Below are positions 44,665-53,513 of a stretch of DNA of 64,000 bases, piece by piece. The stretch spans positions 62,001 through 126,000 of the forward strand of contig CAKRGM010000003.1 of assembly GCA_934330725.1 (NCBI GenBank). The letters are read 5' to 3'. The notes under the pieces were generated by a model. It saw nothing but the letters and a program-made list of their open reading frames with translations. It was not told where the DNA came from and made no database searches. Every line of letters begins with the position of its first letter. Within the stretch, counting starts at the first letter, position 1. This DNA comes from an uncultured Lachnospiraceae bacterium (GTDB lineage: Bacteria; Bacillota; Clostridia; Lachnospirales; Lachnospiraceae). Position numbers and translations under genes: made by a program.

Positions 44665-45948
44665 ATGCAGTATAATGAAATGAGCAAAGACGAATTATTA
44701 AAGTTGAAGGCTGATCTTGATAAGGAATATCAGGAAGCTAAGGCAAAGGGTTTAAAGCTTGATATGTCACGTGGAAAACCATCAGCAATTCAGCTCAACG
44801 TGTCACTTGGATTATTGGATGCCGTTAACAGTTCTTCAGATTTTAATACAGAGAATGGTACAGATTGCAGAAATTATGGCGTGCTTGATGGGATTCCTGA
44901 AGCTAAGGAACTTATGGCTGAAATGATGGGAACAAAAGCCGATAATGTAATCGTATATGGTAACGCAAGTCTTAATATTATGTACGATCAGGTTGCAAGA
45001 GCTTATATTCATGGCATAATGGGAAATACTCCATGGTGCAGACTGGATAAGGTTAAATTTTTATGTCCTGTTCCAGGCTATGACAGACATTTTAAGATTA
45101 CAGAAACATTCGGCGTTGAGATGATTAATATTCCTATGACACAGGATGGTCCTGATATGGATATGGTTGAAAAATATGTTAATAATGATGAGACTGTAAA
45201 GGGAATATGGTGTGTTCCTAAGTATTCAAATCCTCAGGGCTTCACATATTCTGATGAAACTGTTAAAAGATTTGCCGGATTAAAACCAGCTGCAAAAGAT
45301 TTTAGAATTTTCTGGGATAATGCATATGTTATACATCATTTATATGATGATAAGCAGGATGAGATTCTTGATATTATATCTGAATGTGAAAAAGCTGGAA
45401 ATCCTGATATGGTATTTGAATTTGCATCAACTTCAAAAGTAAGCTTTCCAGGTTCAGGTATAGCAGCTTTAGCAGCATCAAAAGCAAATCTTGATGATAT
45501 AAAAAGCAAGCTTACAGTACAGACAATAGGATACGATAAATTAAACCAGTTAAGACATGTAAGATTCTTTAAGAACCTTGACGGTTTAAAGGCACATATG
45601 AAAAAACATGCTGATGTTATGAGACCAAAGTTTGAGGCGGTTTTGGATGTGCTTAACAAAGAACTTGGGGGATTAGGAGTTGGCTCATGGTATGCACCAA
45701 GAGGTGGATATTTTATTTCATTTGATGCATTAGAGGGCTGTGCCAAAGCAATAGTTGCCAAGTGTCAGGAAGCAGGTGTAAAGCTTACTAATGCAGGTGC
45801 AACATTTCCATATGGAAAAGATCCAAAAGACAGTAATATAAGAATTGCGCCTTCATTCCCAACACCGGAAGAGATGGCTCAGGCTGCAGATTTATTTGTA
45901 CTTTGTGTTAAGATTGTAAGTGTAGAAAAAATTCTTGAAACAAAATAA
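44665..45948 (+). CDS. Aspartate aminotransferase-like PLP enzyme (PF12897 type)
   Basis: A 427-residue fold-type I aminotransferase. The PLP-binding Lys258 is in FASTSKVSFPGSGIAAL; other landmarks are LDMSRGKPSAIQL, RNYGVLDGIPEAKEL, VYGNASLNIMYDQ, KYSNPQGFTYS, IFWDNAYVIHHLYDD and the C-terminal RIAPSFPTPEEM with the substrate Arg. This subgroup is mostly annotated as aspartate aminotransferase and differs from the classical AspB. Own promoter and terminator, so monocistronic. Confidence 0.9.
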   Translation: MQYNEMSKDELLKLKADLDKEYQEAKAKGLKLDMSRGKPSAIQLNVSLGLLDAVNSSSDFNTENGTDCRNYGVLDGIPEAKELMAEMMGTKADNVIVYGNASLNIMYDQVARAYIHGIMGNTPWCRLDKVKFLCPVPGYDRHFKITETFGVEMINIPMTQDGPDMDMVEKYVNNDETVKGIWCVPKYSNPQGFTYSDETVKRFAGLKPAAKDFRIFWDNAYVIHHLYDDKQDEILDIISECEKAGNPDMVFEFASTSKVSFPGSGIAALAASKANLDDIKSKLTVQTIGYDKLNQLRHVRFFKNLDGLKAHMKKHADVMRPKFEAVLDVLNKELGGLGVGSWYAPRGGYFISFDALEGCAKAIVAKCQEAGVKLTNAGATFPYGKDPKDSNIRIAPSFPTPEEMAQAADLFVLCVKIVSVEKILETK

Positions 45949-45965
45949 TATTAATATATTATATA

Positions 45966-46004
45966 AAAGGCTGTGACATTTTTATGCCCCAGCCTTTATA
46001 TTTT
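45966..46004 (+). terminator. Terminator after the aminotransferase gene
   Basis: AAAGGCTG (45966-45973) pairs with CAGCCTTT (45990-45997), followed by ATATTTT. Confidence 0.75.
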
Positions 46005-46059
46005 AATATGGAATGAATTATATTACATTGTGCGTTAAAAGCACAGAAATGGAGAGTAT

Positions 46060-46857
46060 ATGTTTAAATTTGGTTTTATTGGTATGGGCAATATGGGATA
46101 TGCAATGTTAAAAGGTGCATTAGAGAGTTTTTCAAAGGATGAAATTATATTTTCATGCAAGACATCTTCAAAAAGGGAGAAGATATATAATGAAACAGGC
46201 GTAAAATACGCAGAAAGTAATGCAGAATGTGCAAATAGTGCAAAGTACATAATTCTTGCTGTTAAGCCACAGGTATATGATGTTGTACTTAAAAATATTA
46301 AGGATGTTATTACTGAGGATACTGTACTTATTTCACTTGCACCTGGAATAACAATTGAGAATATTAAAAATAGTTTTGCACAGGATGTAAAGGTTGTAAG
46401 AGCAATGCCAAATACTCCGGCACTTGTTGGTGAGGGTATGACAGGAATTTCATATGATGAAGCAGAATTTTCACTTGAGGAAAGAGATGTGGTTGAAAAG
46501 TTTTTTAACTCATTTGGCAAAGTCGTAAAAGTGCCGGAAAATCTTATGAGTGCAGTTGTATGTGCCAGTGGAAGTTCACCTGCATATGTTTACATGTTTA
46601 TAGAAAGTCTTGCTGACAGTGTTGTTAAATATGGTATACCAAGAAAAGATGCGTATAAACTTGTTGCACAGACAGTACTTGGCTCTGCAAAGATGGTGCT
46701 TGAAACACAGGAACATCCGGGAAAACTAAAAGATGATGTGTGTTCACCTGGTGGTACGACAATAAGAGGAGTTGCTGCACTTGAGGAATATGGACTTAGA
46801 AATGCTCTTATAAAGGCTACGGATGAGTGCTATCTGGCCTGCAATAAAAACAAATAA
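46060..46857 (+). CDS. proC: Pyrroline-5-carboxylate reductase
   Basis: A 265-residue NAD(P)H-dependent enzyme, last step of proline synthesis. Rossmann start FKFGFIGMGNMGYAML (2-17); ILAVKPQVYDVVL; VVRAMPNTPALVGEGMTGI; C-terminal signature ASGSSPAYVYMFIESLADS and DDVCSPGGTTIRGVAALEEYG. Length is standard. GGAGAG precedes ATG 46060. A NUDIX gene follows after 15 bases. Confidence 0.96.
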   Translation: MFKFGFIGMGNMGYAMLKGALESFSKDEIIFSCKTSSKREKIYNETGVKYAESNAECANSAKYIILAVKPQVYDVVLKNIKDVITEDTVLISLAPGITIENIKNSFAQDVKVVRAMPNTPALVGEGMTGISYDEAEFSLEERDVVEKFFNSFGKVVKVPENLMSAVVCASGSSPAYVYMFIESLADSVVKYGIPRKDAYKLVAQTVLGSAKMVLETQEHPGKLKDDVCSPGGTTIRGVAALEEYGLRNALIKATDECYLACNKNK

Positions 46858-46872
46858 TCAGGAGTATATGAT

Positions 46873-47439
46873 ATGAAAACGCCAAAAAATCTTGAACATA
46901 TCGTACGTACGCAAAGAACTCTTAAGTATAAGGGTTCAATGCTTTCTATGTATGCAGATACTATACAGGTGCCAAATGGTAATGTTGCAGAGTGGGATTT
47001 TATTGACCATAAAGGTGCTGCAGCTGTTGTTCCTGTTATGGATGATGGACGGATTGTTATGGTACGTCAGTTTAGAAATGCATTAGACAGAGAAACTCTT
47101 GAGATTCCTGCAGGTGGATTAAATAAAGATGAACCTGCGATTGTTGCTGCAGCAAGGGAACTTGAAGAGGAAACAGGATATTATTCAGATAAACTTGAAC
47201 CACTGATATCAATTGCCACAGCAGTGGCATTCTGTAATGAGATAATTGATATTTATGTTGCGTCAGATTTAAAAAAGACACATCAGAACCTTGATGAAGA
47301 TGAATATATTAATGTTGAAATGTATTATCCGGAAGAACTTGCAGAAATGATTTATAAGGGACAGATACAGGATTCAAAAACAATTTCAGCTATAATGTCA
47401 TATATCAATAAATATGGACATATATTAAGCCATAAGTAA
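46873..47439 (+). CDS. NUDIX hydrolase, ADP-ribose pyrophosphatase type
   Basis: A 188-residue protein. The NUDIX box GX5EX7REUXEEXGU is complete, running from GGLNKDE through AARELEEETGY (about 75-97). The upstream KGAAAVVPVMDDGRIVMVRQFRNALDRETLEIPAG is typical of NudF/ADP-ribose pyrophosphatases. It would cleave ADP-ribose or related nucleotide sugars. Substrate is assigned by resemblance only. Confidence 0.88.
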   Translation: MKTPKNLEHIVRTQRTLKYKGSMLSMYADTIQVPNGNVAEWDFIDHKGAAAVVPVMDDGRIVMVRQFRNALDRETLEIPAGGLNKDEPAIVAAARELEEETGYYSDKLEPLISIATAVAFCNEIIDIYVASDLKKTHQNLDEDEYINVEMYYPEELAEMIYKGQIQDSKTISAIMSYINKYGHILSHK

Positions 47440-47459
47440 AAAATGAAAGGCTTAATCAG

Positions 47460-48014
47460 TTGGGAGCAGTAATAAAAGAGTATACAATAAAGTACAGATG
47501 CATAATGATAATTGCGGCCGGTATTCTTGCTGGTACATGCTTTGCAAATATTTCAAAGACCTTCTGTCTGTCATGGGGAATATTTAACAGCAGTTACTTT
47601 GCAAATTATAATGATATAACGGTGAACAGTGTAATGCTATGGCAGTATATTGCAAAGAACAGGCTGCAAAATATAGCAGCTGTAACGCTTTTTGGGCTGA
47701 CAAGATTCAGAAAATTATTCTTATCAATATATCTTGTATATATTGGTGCATGCTTTGGAACATTTTTAAGCATTGCAATAATGCGTTTTGGAATTGCGGG
47801 TATACTTATATATATATTATCTGTTCTGCCACATTACATATTTTATGGTCTGGCTGTATATATTCTTTATAATTTACTTCTAAGAAGGCAGATATGCAGA
47901 AAAAATAAAATAGTATTATTTATTGTTGTTCTGTGTGCAATGGCGGCAGGAACATATTGTGAAGCGTATATAAATCCATATATAATAAAAAAACTGTACG
48001 TAATCCTTTATTAG
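47460..48014 (+). CDS. spoIIM: Stage II sporulation protein M-like membrane protein
   Basis: A 184-residue membrane protein with about five helices and the SpoIIM-type pattern: N-terminal AAGILAGTCFAN, central LFGLTRFRKLFLSIYLVYIG, GILIYILSVLPHYIFYGLAVY, and a C-terminal AAGTYCEAYINPYIIKK. SpoIIM is part of the SpoIID/M/P engulfment machine; spoIID and spoIIP are not in the window. Start TTG 47460 with weak AAAGG upstream. The last seven codons form part of the terminator stem. Assignment rests on pattern resemblance and the spoIIIA operon 5.5 kb away. Confidence 0.72.
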   Translation: MGAVIKEYTIKYRCIMIIAAGILAGTCFANISKTFCLSWGIFNSSYFANYNDITVNSVMLWQYIAKNRLQNIAAVTLFGLTRFRKLFLSIYLVYIGACFGTFLSIAIMRFGIAGILIYILSVLPHYIFYGLAVYILYNLLLRRQICRKNKIVLFIVVLCAMAAGTYCEAYINPYIIKKLYVILY

Positions 48015-48033
48015 GATTTACGTACAGTTTTTT
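47991..48033. terminator. Terminator overlapping the spoIIM stop codon
   Basis: 47991-48007 pairs with 48013-48030 in a stem of about 17 pairs with one bulge, then TTTTT. It lies between convergent genes and can work on both strands; the mirror-strand A/T tract also suits the minus gene. Confidence 0.85.
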
Positions 48034-48087
48034 ATTATAGTTATATATTCGCATATCGCAGAGCAAATATAATAATTGTATATTTAT

Positions 48088-49116
48088 TTATACCATTTCG
48101 GCGATAGTATATAAAAGCTTTTCTGAATCTTCCCATCCAAGACATGGATCTGTGATTGATTTTCCATAAACGCCATCGCCAACCTTCTGGTTGCCAGGTT
48201 CAATATAGCTTTCAATCATCATACCCTTAACAAGCTTTCTTACATCGTCTGAATGCTTACGGCTGTTAAGAACTTCCTTTGTAATTCTTATCTGTTCTTT
48301 ATACTGCTTTGATGAATTACTGTGATTAGCATCGACAATAACAGCTGGATTTAATAAGTCAGTTTTTTGATACATGTTGTGAAGTCTTATTAAATCTTCA
48401 TAGTGGTAGTTAGGAATGCACTGACCGTGCTTATTTACAGCACCTCTTAAGATTGTATGTGCATATGGATTACCAGGAGTATTAACTTCCCAGTTTCTGT
48501 AAATAAATGTCTGCTTAGCCTGTGCTGCAACAACAGAGTTGAGCATAACGGATAAATCACCGCTTGTAGGATTCTTCATACCAGCAGGTACATCCATTCC
48601 ACTTACAGTAAGTCTGTGCTGTTGATCTTCAACAGATCTTGCGCCTACAGCTACATATGATAAAACGTCTGATAAGAACCAGTAGTTTTCAGGGTAGAGC
48701 ATTTCGTCAGCAGGCATAAGTTCAGTCTGAGCCATAACATCGATATGCATTTTTCTTATTGCAAGAAGACCTGCAAATAAATCAGGTTTCTTTTCAGGAT
48801 CCGGCTGATGGAGCATTCCCTTGTAACCTTTACCTGTTGTTCTTGGCTTGTTAGTATAAACTCTTGGAATGATAATAACCTTATCCTTGATTTTTTCCTG
48901 TACTTTCTTTAAACGTAAAGTATAATCTAAAACTGCCTCTTCATTATCAGCTGAACATGGACCGATAATTGCTAAAAATTTATCAGACTTGCCTGAAATA
49001 ACGTCTTTTATCTCCTGATCTGTCGCAGCTTTTAATTTTGCAATATTGTCAGGAACCGGGTATTCTTCTTTTACTTCCGAAGGAACAGGAAGTTTTTTTA
49101 CAAATTCGAAACTCAT
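48088..49116 (-). CDS. aroF: 3-deoxy-7-phosphoheptulonate (DAHP) synthase, class I
   Basis: A 342-residue enzyme joining PEP and erythrose 4-phosphate, first step of the shikimate pathway. AroF/G/H features: FLAIIGPCSADN (about 47-58), RVYTNKPRTTGKGYKGMLHQPD, GARSVEDQQHRLTVSGMDVPAG, MKNPTSGDL, IVDANHSNSSKQ and GVYGKSITDPCLGW. AGAGGT precedes the ATG on the minus strand. No attenuator or T-box was recognised upstream. Confidence 0.95.
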   Translation of the reverse strand: MSFEFVKKLPVPSEVKEEYPVPDNIAKLKAATDQEIKDVISGKSDKFLAIIGPCSADNEEAVLDYTLRLKKVQEKIKDKVIIIPRVYTNKPRTTGKGYKGMLHQPDPEKKPDLFAGLLAIRKMHIDVMAQTELMPADEMLYPENYWFLSDVLSYVAVGARSVEDQQHRLTVSGMDVPAGMKNPTSGDLSVMLNSVVAAQAKQTFIYRNWEVNTPGNPYAHTILRGAVNKHGQCIPNYHYEDLIRLHNMYQKTDLLNPAVIVDANHSNSSKQYKEQIRITKEVLNSRKHSDDVRKLVKGMMIESYIEPGNQKVGDGVYGKSITDPCLGWEDSEKLLYTIAEMV

Positions 49117-49367
49117 ATTTACCTCTCATTCTGTTGTATAAAATTTGATGGTCATAGCTACCATCACAATTTGTTAATTATAATATATTTTGTGATAAAT
49201 GTAAATATTATAAACTTTGACTTTCTAAATTTTATTATGCTTTTATTATCAATTTTTTTTACAATTTACTTTAGAATATTATATTTTGAAGAAGATTCTG
49301 TTATAATTAAAGAAATAATGAGTTTAGCAAATGCCTGAGGTTTTATGAAGATAATGGGGATAAGTAT

Positions 49368-50672
49368 ATGAGAATGTATGATATTATTATGAAAAAAAGA
49401 AATGGATGTGAACTTACAAGGGAAGAAATAAATTACTTTGTTAAGGGATATACGTCAGGTGAAATACCGGATTATCAGGCGTCGGCGCTGCTTATGGCAG
49501 TTTTTTTCCAGAAAATGAATTACAATGAGACGCTTGAACTTACACTTGCGATGGCAAAAAGTGGGGATATGCTTGATCTGTCAGGAATAAGTGGGATTAA
49601 AGCGGATAAACACAGTACGGGCGGTGTTGGAGATAAGGTGTCACTTGTGCTTGCTCCTTTAATGGCTTCATGTGGTATAAAAATAGCCAAGATGAGTGGA
49701 AGAGGATTAGGACATACTGGTGGTACAATAGATAAACTTGAGAGTTTCAAAGGCTTTAATACTTCTCTTTCTGAGGAAGAATTTCTGGCTGACATAGAAA
49801 AAACAGGTTTTGCAATAACAGGGCAGACAGGAAATCTTGCGCCAGCAGATAAAAAGTTATATGCGTTAAGAGATGTAACGGCAACTGTAGATAATATATC
49901 TCTGATTGCAAGCAGCATAATGAGTAAGAAACTGGCGGCAGGCGCTGATATTATAGTTCTTGATGTCAAATCAGGGAGTGGCGCATTTATGAAAAATGAT
50001 GCAGATGCATTTAAACTTGCCAAAGCAATGGTTGATATAGGCAATGGAGCAGGAAGAAAAACGGCTGCAGTAATATCAGATATGGATCAGCCTCTGGGAT
50101 ATGCAGTTGGAAATGCACTTGAAGTTCAGGAGGCAATTAAGACACTAAAAGGAGAAGGTCCGGGTGATCTTAAACAGCTATGCTTCGGACTCGGAACGGA
50201 GATACTTAAACTGTCCGGAAAAGTATCTGACAGTGAAGAAGCTGCGAGAATGCTTGAGGATGCTATAGCAAGCGGAGCAGCGTTAAAAAAGTTTGCAGAA
50301 TTTATTCAGGCACAGCAGGGAAATGCTGATGATGTATATAATCCTGCTGCGCTTGTAAATGCCTGTATAGTTGAAGATATTGTTTCTGATAAAGAAGGTT
50401 ATGTATCGCATATTGATTCTGAAAGCGTCGGTATTGCATCGATGCTGCTTGGCGGAGGCAGAAAAACCAAGAATTCGGTAATAGATCTGTCAGTCGGATT
50501 TATACTTAATAAGAAAAAAGGCGACTATGTAAAAAAAGGTGAAAAAATAGCTGTTCTATATGCAAATGACGGCAGTAAAGTTTCAGAAGCAAAAGAAAAG
50601 TTTTTAAATGCGTATACATTTTCAAGTGAAATACCATCAGTTAATAAGATTATAAAAGGAATTATAGCTTAG
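49368..50672 (+). CDS. pdp: Pyrimidine-nucleoside phosphorylase
   Basis: A 434-residue enzyme that splits uridine or thymidine with phosphate. The family signature is SGRGLGHTGGTIDKLESFKG (about 109-128); also ADKHSTGGVGDKVSLVLAPL, LPDYQ-like N-terminus (GEIPDYQASALLMAVFF) and VLDVKSGSGAFMK. Length is normal. Start 49368 (MRMYDIIMKKRNGCELT) matches the family start. Convergent with the dacF-type gene 23 bases downstream. Confidence 0.95.
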   Translation: MRMYDIIMKKRNGCELTREEINYFVKGYTSGEIPDYQASALLMAVFFQKMNYNETLELTLAMAKSGDMLDLSGISGIKADKHSTGGVGDKVSLVLAPLMASCGIKIAKMSGRGLGHTGGTIDKLESFKGFNTSLSEEEFLADIEKTGFAITGQTGNLAPADKKLYALRDVTATVDNISLIASSIMSKKLAAGADIIVLDVKSGSGAFMKNDADAFKLAKAMVDIGNGAGRKTAAVISDMDQPLGYAVGNALEVQEAIKTLKGEGPGDLKQLCFGLGTEILKLSGKVSDSEEAARMLEDAIASGAALKKFAEFIQAQQGNADDVYNPAALVNACIVEDIVSDKEGYVSHIDSESVGIASMLLGGGRKTKNSVIDLSVGFILNKKKGDYVKKGEKIAVLYANDGSKVSEAKEKFLNAYTFSSEIPSVNKIIKGIIA

Positions 50673-50694
50673 TGCATCTGTTCCTGAATAACTA

Positions 50695-52035
50695 TTACAG
50701 CGAGAAAATAAACTTTTTTATGACATCTGTGATAAAATCATTATATTCCAGCTTATTCACATCAGAAGCTGTATAAGCTGGAATTTCTTTTACCAGGACA
50801 TCATTTATATAAATGGAGATATGTCCGGCAACACTGTCTTTTACTACAGGCGCTTCAAGATATGACGGGATATTAAAAATAACATTTACCTGATCGGAAT
50901 CACTTAGCAGAAGTCCGAAATTTTCAATAATATAAACGTCAGTATGATCAGTTTTGCCATTTGTTACTGTAACAGGTTTTATGGCTGTGCGTGTGCATAT
51001 GACATCTTTATAAAAATAGCGGCTTCGTGCGTAATCCAGCAGAACTTTGGCGTCTTTATATTTATAAGTTTTGGCAGGCGGCCAGCCGCAGGCAAGTAAT
51101 GCAACAACAAAGGTTCTGTTTTCAGAGCGGTATGCACATACATAGCAGTATCCGGCATCACATGTAAAACCGGTTTTTCCGGAAATGATATTGTCATACA
51201 TATGCAGAAGAGCGTTTGTATTATTTACGCTGTATGATTTTCCGGAAGGTGTAAACTTATTACCATCTGTTATTTTATATGAGGAAAACGTATGATTATC
51301 ACTCTGGGTAATTTTTAAGAAATCAGTATTATCTATACAGTAGGACATGATTACCGCAAGATCTTTTGCAGTTGTTGAATGAGTACCGTTTTCGTCAGAA
51401 GCATCAAGTCCGTTTGGCGTAATAAAATAAGTATCATAGCAGCCAAATGATTTTGCAGTCTCATTCATAATACCTGCAAAAATATGTACAAGTATTTTTG
51501 ACTGGTCAGAATTTAATTGAGATAAAATGGAAGAATTATATTCATTGTTAATATTAAGAAATGAAAAATCAGTATCACCAATAAGTTGCATATCATCAGT
51601 ACGCAGGCTGTTTTTTACCTGATAAATATAATTATATGCTGTATTTTCTGCAATGATAACGGCAGAATCATTCTGTGACTTAAGCATTAGTGAATAAAGA
51701 AGATCACTTAAATCAAATGCCTCACCTTTTGAAGCACAAAGATGGACCTGCGGCATACTGGAAGCATATGCTGAACATGTACATGGGGCGTTGAAATTTC
51801 CATATTTGAGTGCAACAAGACATGTCATTATTTTTGTAGTGCTTGCCATTGCAGCCTTTGTGTTTTCGTCTTTTCCATAAAGAACTCTTTTGGAAGTGCT
51901 ATCTATAAGGGCAGCATGCCTTGCATTCAGGATTATATTTTCGCTTTGGGCATTTATTTTTATTGATGACGTACAGAAAATATAACATAAAATAAAAACT
52001 GCAGATAATACAGCAGCAAACTTCTTTAAAATCAT
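50695..52035 (-). CDS. dacF: D-alanyl-D-alanine carboxypeptidase (DacF/PBP5 type)
   Basis: A 446-residue secreted penicillin-binding protein. Signal peptide about 1-30; active-site SxxK is STTK in AAMASTTKIMTCLVALKYG (about 61-79), SxN in KSQNDSAVII, and KTG in IISGKTGFTCDAGYCYV. A C-terminal PBP5-like beta domain (about 335-440) follows. It trims the terminal D-Ala of peptidoglycan stem peptides. An extra segment of about 30-40 residues between SxN and the TPNGLDASD block is longer than usual. The DacF name is by resemblance in a sporulation lineage. Confidence 0.88.
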   Translation of the reverse strand: MILKKFAAVLSAVFILCYIFCTSSIKINAQSENIILNARHAALIDSTSKRVLYGKDENTKAAMASTTKIMTCLVALKYGNFNAPCTCSAYASSMPQVHLCASKGEAFDLSDLLYSLMLKSQNDSAVIIAENTAYNYIYQVKNSLRTDDMQLIGDTDFSFLNINNEYNSSILSQLNSDQSKILVHIFAGIMNETAKSFGCYDTYFITPNGLDASDENGTHSTTAKDLAVIMSYCIDNTDFLKITQSDNHTFSSYKITDGNKFTPSGKSYSVNNTNALLHMYDNIISGKTGFTCDAGYCYVCAYRSENRTFVVALLACGWPPAKTYKYKDAKVLLDYARSRYFYKDVICTRTAIKPVTVTNGKTDHTDVYIIENFGLLLSDSDQVNVIFNIPSYLEAPVVKDSVAGHISIYINDVLVKEIPAYTASDVNKLEYNDFITDVIKKFIFSL

Positions 52036-52150
52036 TGTTTACCCATAAAAAAATATATTTAATAATATTTATGTTAAATATCATTAAGAATATGATATTA
52101 TATATTTAAAATATAATGATATTATGGTGTGATTATTAAAAGTATAAATT

Positions 52151-52217
52151 GCTTAAACCGCATAAATTGTTTGGCGGTATAAATAGCCTGTATACATCAG
52201 GAAGTGGCAGATTAAGC
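52151..52217 (+). ncRNA. Candidate three-way-junction RNA upstream of the SPFH gene
   Basis: P1 GCTTAA (52151-52156) with TTAAGC (52212-52217); P2 ACCGC (52157-52161) with GCGGT (52174-52178), 12-base loop; P3 CCTG (52187-52190) with CAGG (52198-52201), seven-base loop. TTTT follows P1. It does not match a riboswitch class that I recognise. Short helices in AT-rich DNA can arise by chance. Confidence 0.35.
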
Positions 52218-52289
52218 TTTTGATATCCGCATCAAATTATATTAATAAAAAAGACATATCAGATATGATATGCAGAAAGGAAATTTATT

Positions 52290-53339
52290 ATGATTATTTC
52301 GATTATTGTTGTAGTTGTACTTGCGTTACTGGCAGTAAATATCCGCGTTGTTCCACAGACATCAGTTTTTGTCATTGAGCGCCTTGGAAAGTTTAAATGC
52401 GAATGGAATGCAGGTATTCATGTAAAAATGCCTTTTATTGACAAGGTAGTACGTAAAGTCAGCATTAAGGAGCAGGTGCTTGACTTTCCACCACAGGCAG
52501 TTATTACAAAGGATAATGTAACAATGTCTATTGATTCCATTGTGTTTATGAAAGTTACTGATCCAAAGCTTTATACATATGGGGTTGAAAATCCTATCAT
52601 AGGTGTTGAAAATCTTGCAGCAACAACACTCAGGAATCTTGTTGGTGCGATGGACTTTGATGCTACATTAACAAGCCGTGATGCTATCAATAATAACATG
52701 GAGGTTGTGCTTGATGAGGCAACAGATGCATGGGGAATCAAGGTTACACGTGTGGAGGTTAAAAATATACAGCCACCTGCAGAAATTCAGGAAGTAATGA
52801 CAAAACAGATGAAGGCAGAACGTGAAAAGCGTCAGGCTATTCTTGAGGCTGAGGCTCATAAACAGAGTATTGTAACGAGGGCAGAAGGTGACAAAGCAGC
52901 CAAGGTTCTTGCCGCTGAAGCAGAGAGCGAAGCTAAAATAGCACTTGCAAAGGGCCAGGCAGAAAGTATCCGTCTTGTATACGAAGCTGAAGCAAAGGGG
53001 ATTGAAAGAATGAATGAGGCTAATATCAGTGCATCCGTATTAAAACTCAAAAGTATTGAAGCTTTAAAAGATGTTGCAAACGGAAATTCAACGAAGATAT
53101 TTATGCCGACAGATGTTATGGAAACAGTAGCTTCTATGGGAGTTATAGGGGAGGCTTTAGGTGTTGGGGAACATACACCTGCAATGAAAAAAGAAAATCC
53201 TGCTAAAAGACCATTAAAAGATGCATGTCTTAATGAGGACAGCAGCAGTATCAGTGTAGGAGCAGCAAGGGCAGGATACGAGATGCAGGATGATTTACAG
53301 GCAAAGGCTTATGATAATGAACGCACCACAGCAATATAA
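52290..53339 (+). CDS. SPFH/Band 7 membrane protein (QmcA/stomatin-like)
   Basis: A 349-residue protein with an N-terminal membrane helix (1-16), an SPFH domain (about 20-190: PQTSVFVIERLGKFKCEW, FIDKVVRKVSIKEQVLDFPP, TKDNVTMSIDSIVFMKVTDP) and an Ala/Glu-rich coiled coil (about 170-260). Such proteins form membrane-microdomain scaffolds and often regulate proteases. No NfeD partner gene follows. The C-terminal tail (about 290-349) is polar and not conserved in obvious ways. Confidence 0.92.
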   Translation: MIISIIVVVVLALLAVNIRVVPQTSVFVIERLGKFKCEWNAGIHVKMPFIDKVVRKVSIKEQVLDFPPQAVITKDNVTMSIDSIVFMKVTDPKLYTYGVENPIIGVENLAATTLRNLVGAMDFDATLTSRDAINNNMEVVLDEATDAWGIKVTRVEVKNIQPPAEIQEVMTKQMKAEREKRQAILEAEAHKQSIVTRAEGDKAAKVLAAEAESEAKIALAKGQAESIRLVYEAEAKGIERMNEANISASVLKLKSIEALKDVANGNSTKIFMPTDVMETVASMGVIGEALGVGEHTPAMKKENPAKRPLKDACLNEDSSSISVGAARAGYEMQDDLQAKAYDNERTTAI

Positions 53340-53380
53340 TAATTAAAATTTGATAATTAAAACCCGAATATCAGGTATAG

Positions 53381-53422
53381 AATACCACTTGTCATATTAA
53401 TGGCAGGTGGTATTTTGTTTTT
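53381..53422 (+). terminator. Terminator between the SPFH gene and spoIIIA
   Basis: AATACCACTTGTCAT (53381-53395) pairs with the complementary ATGGCAGGTGGTATT (53400-53414), with wobbles, and is followed by a T-rich run. Confidence 0.8.
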
Positions 53423-53430
53423 TAATTTAA

Positions 53431-53459
53431 TCATATTCAGGACAACTATTTCATATATT
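53431..53459 (+). promoter_or_regulatory. Sigma-E-like promoter of the spoIIIA operon
   Basis: TCATATT (53431-53437) and CATATATT (53452-53459) with a 14-base gap fit the mother-cell sigma-E pattern (ATATT and CATANANT). It sits between a terminator and spoIIIAA, where B. subtilis also uses sigma-E. Confidence 0.6.
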
Positions 53460-53513
53460 GTGAAAACAACAGGTAAATGGTCTAAAATACCATGAAACAG
53501 GAAAGAGGTGCAG

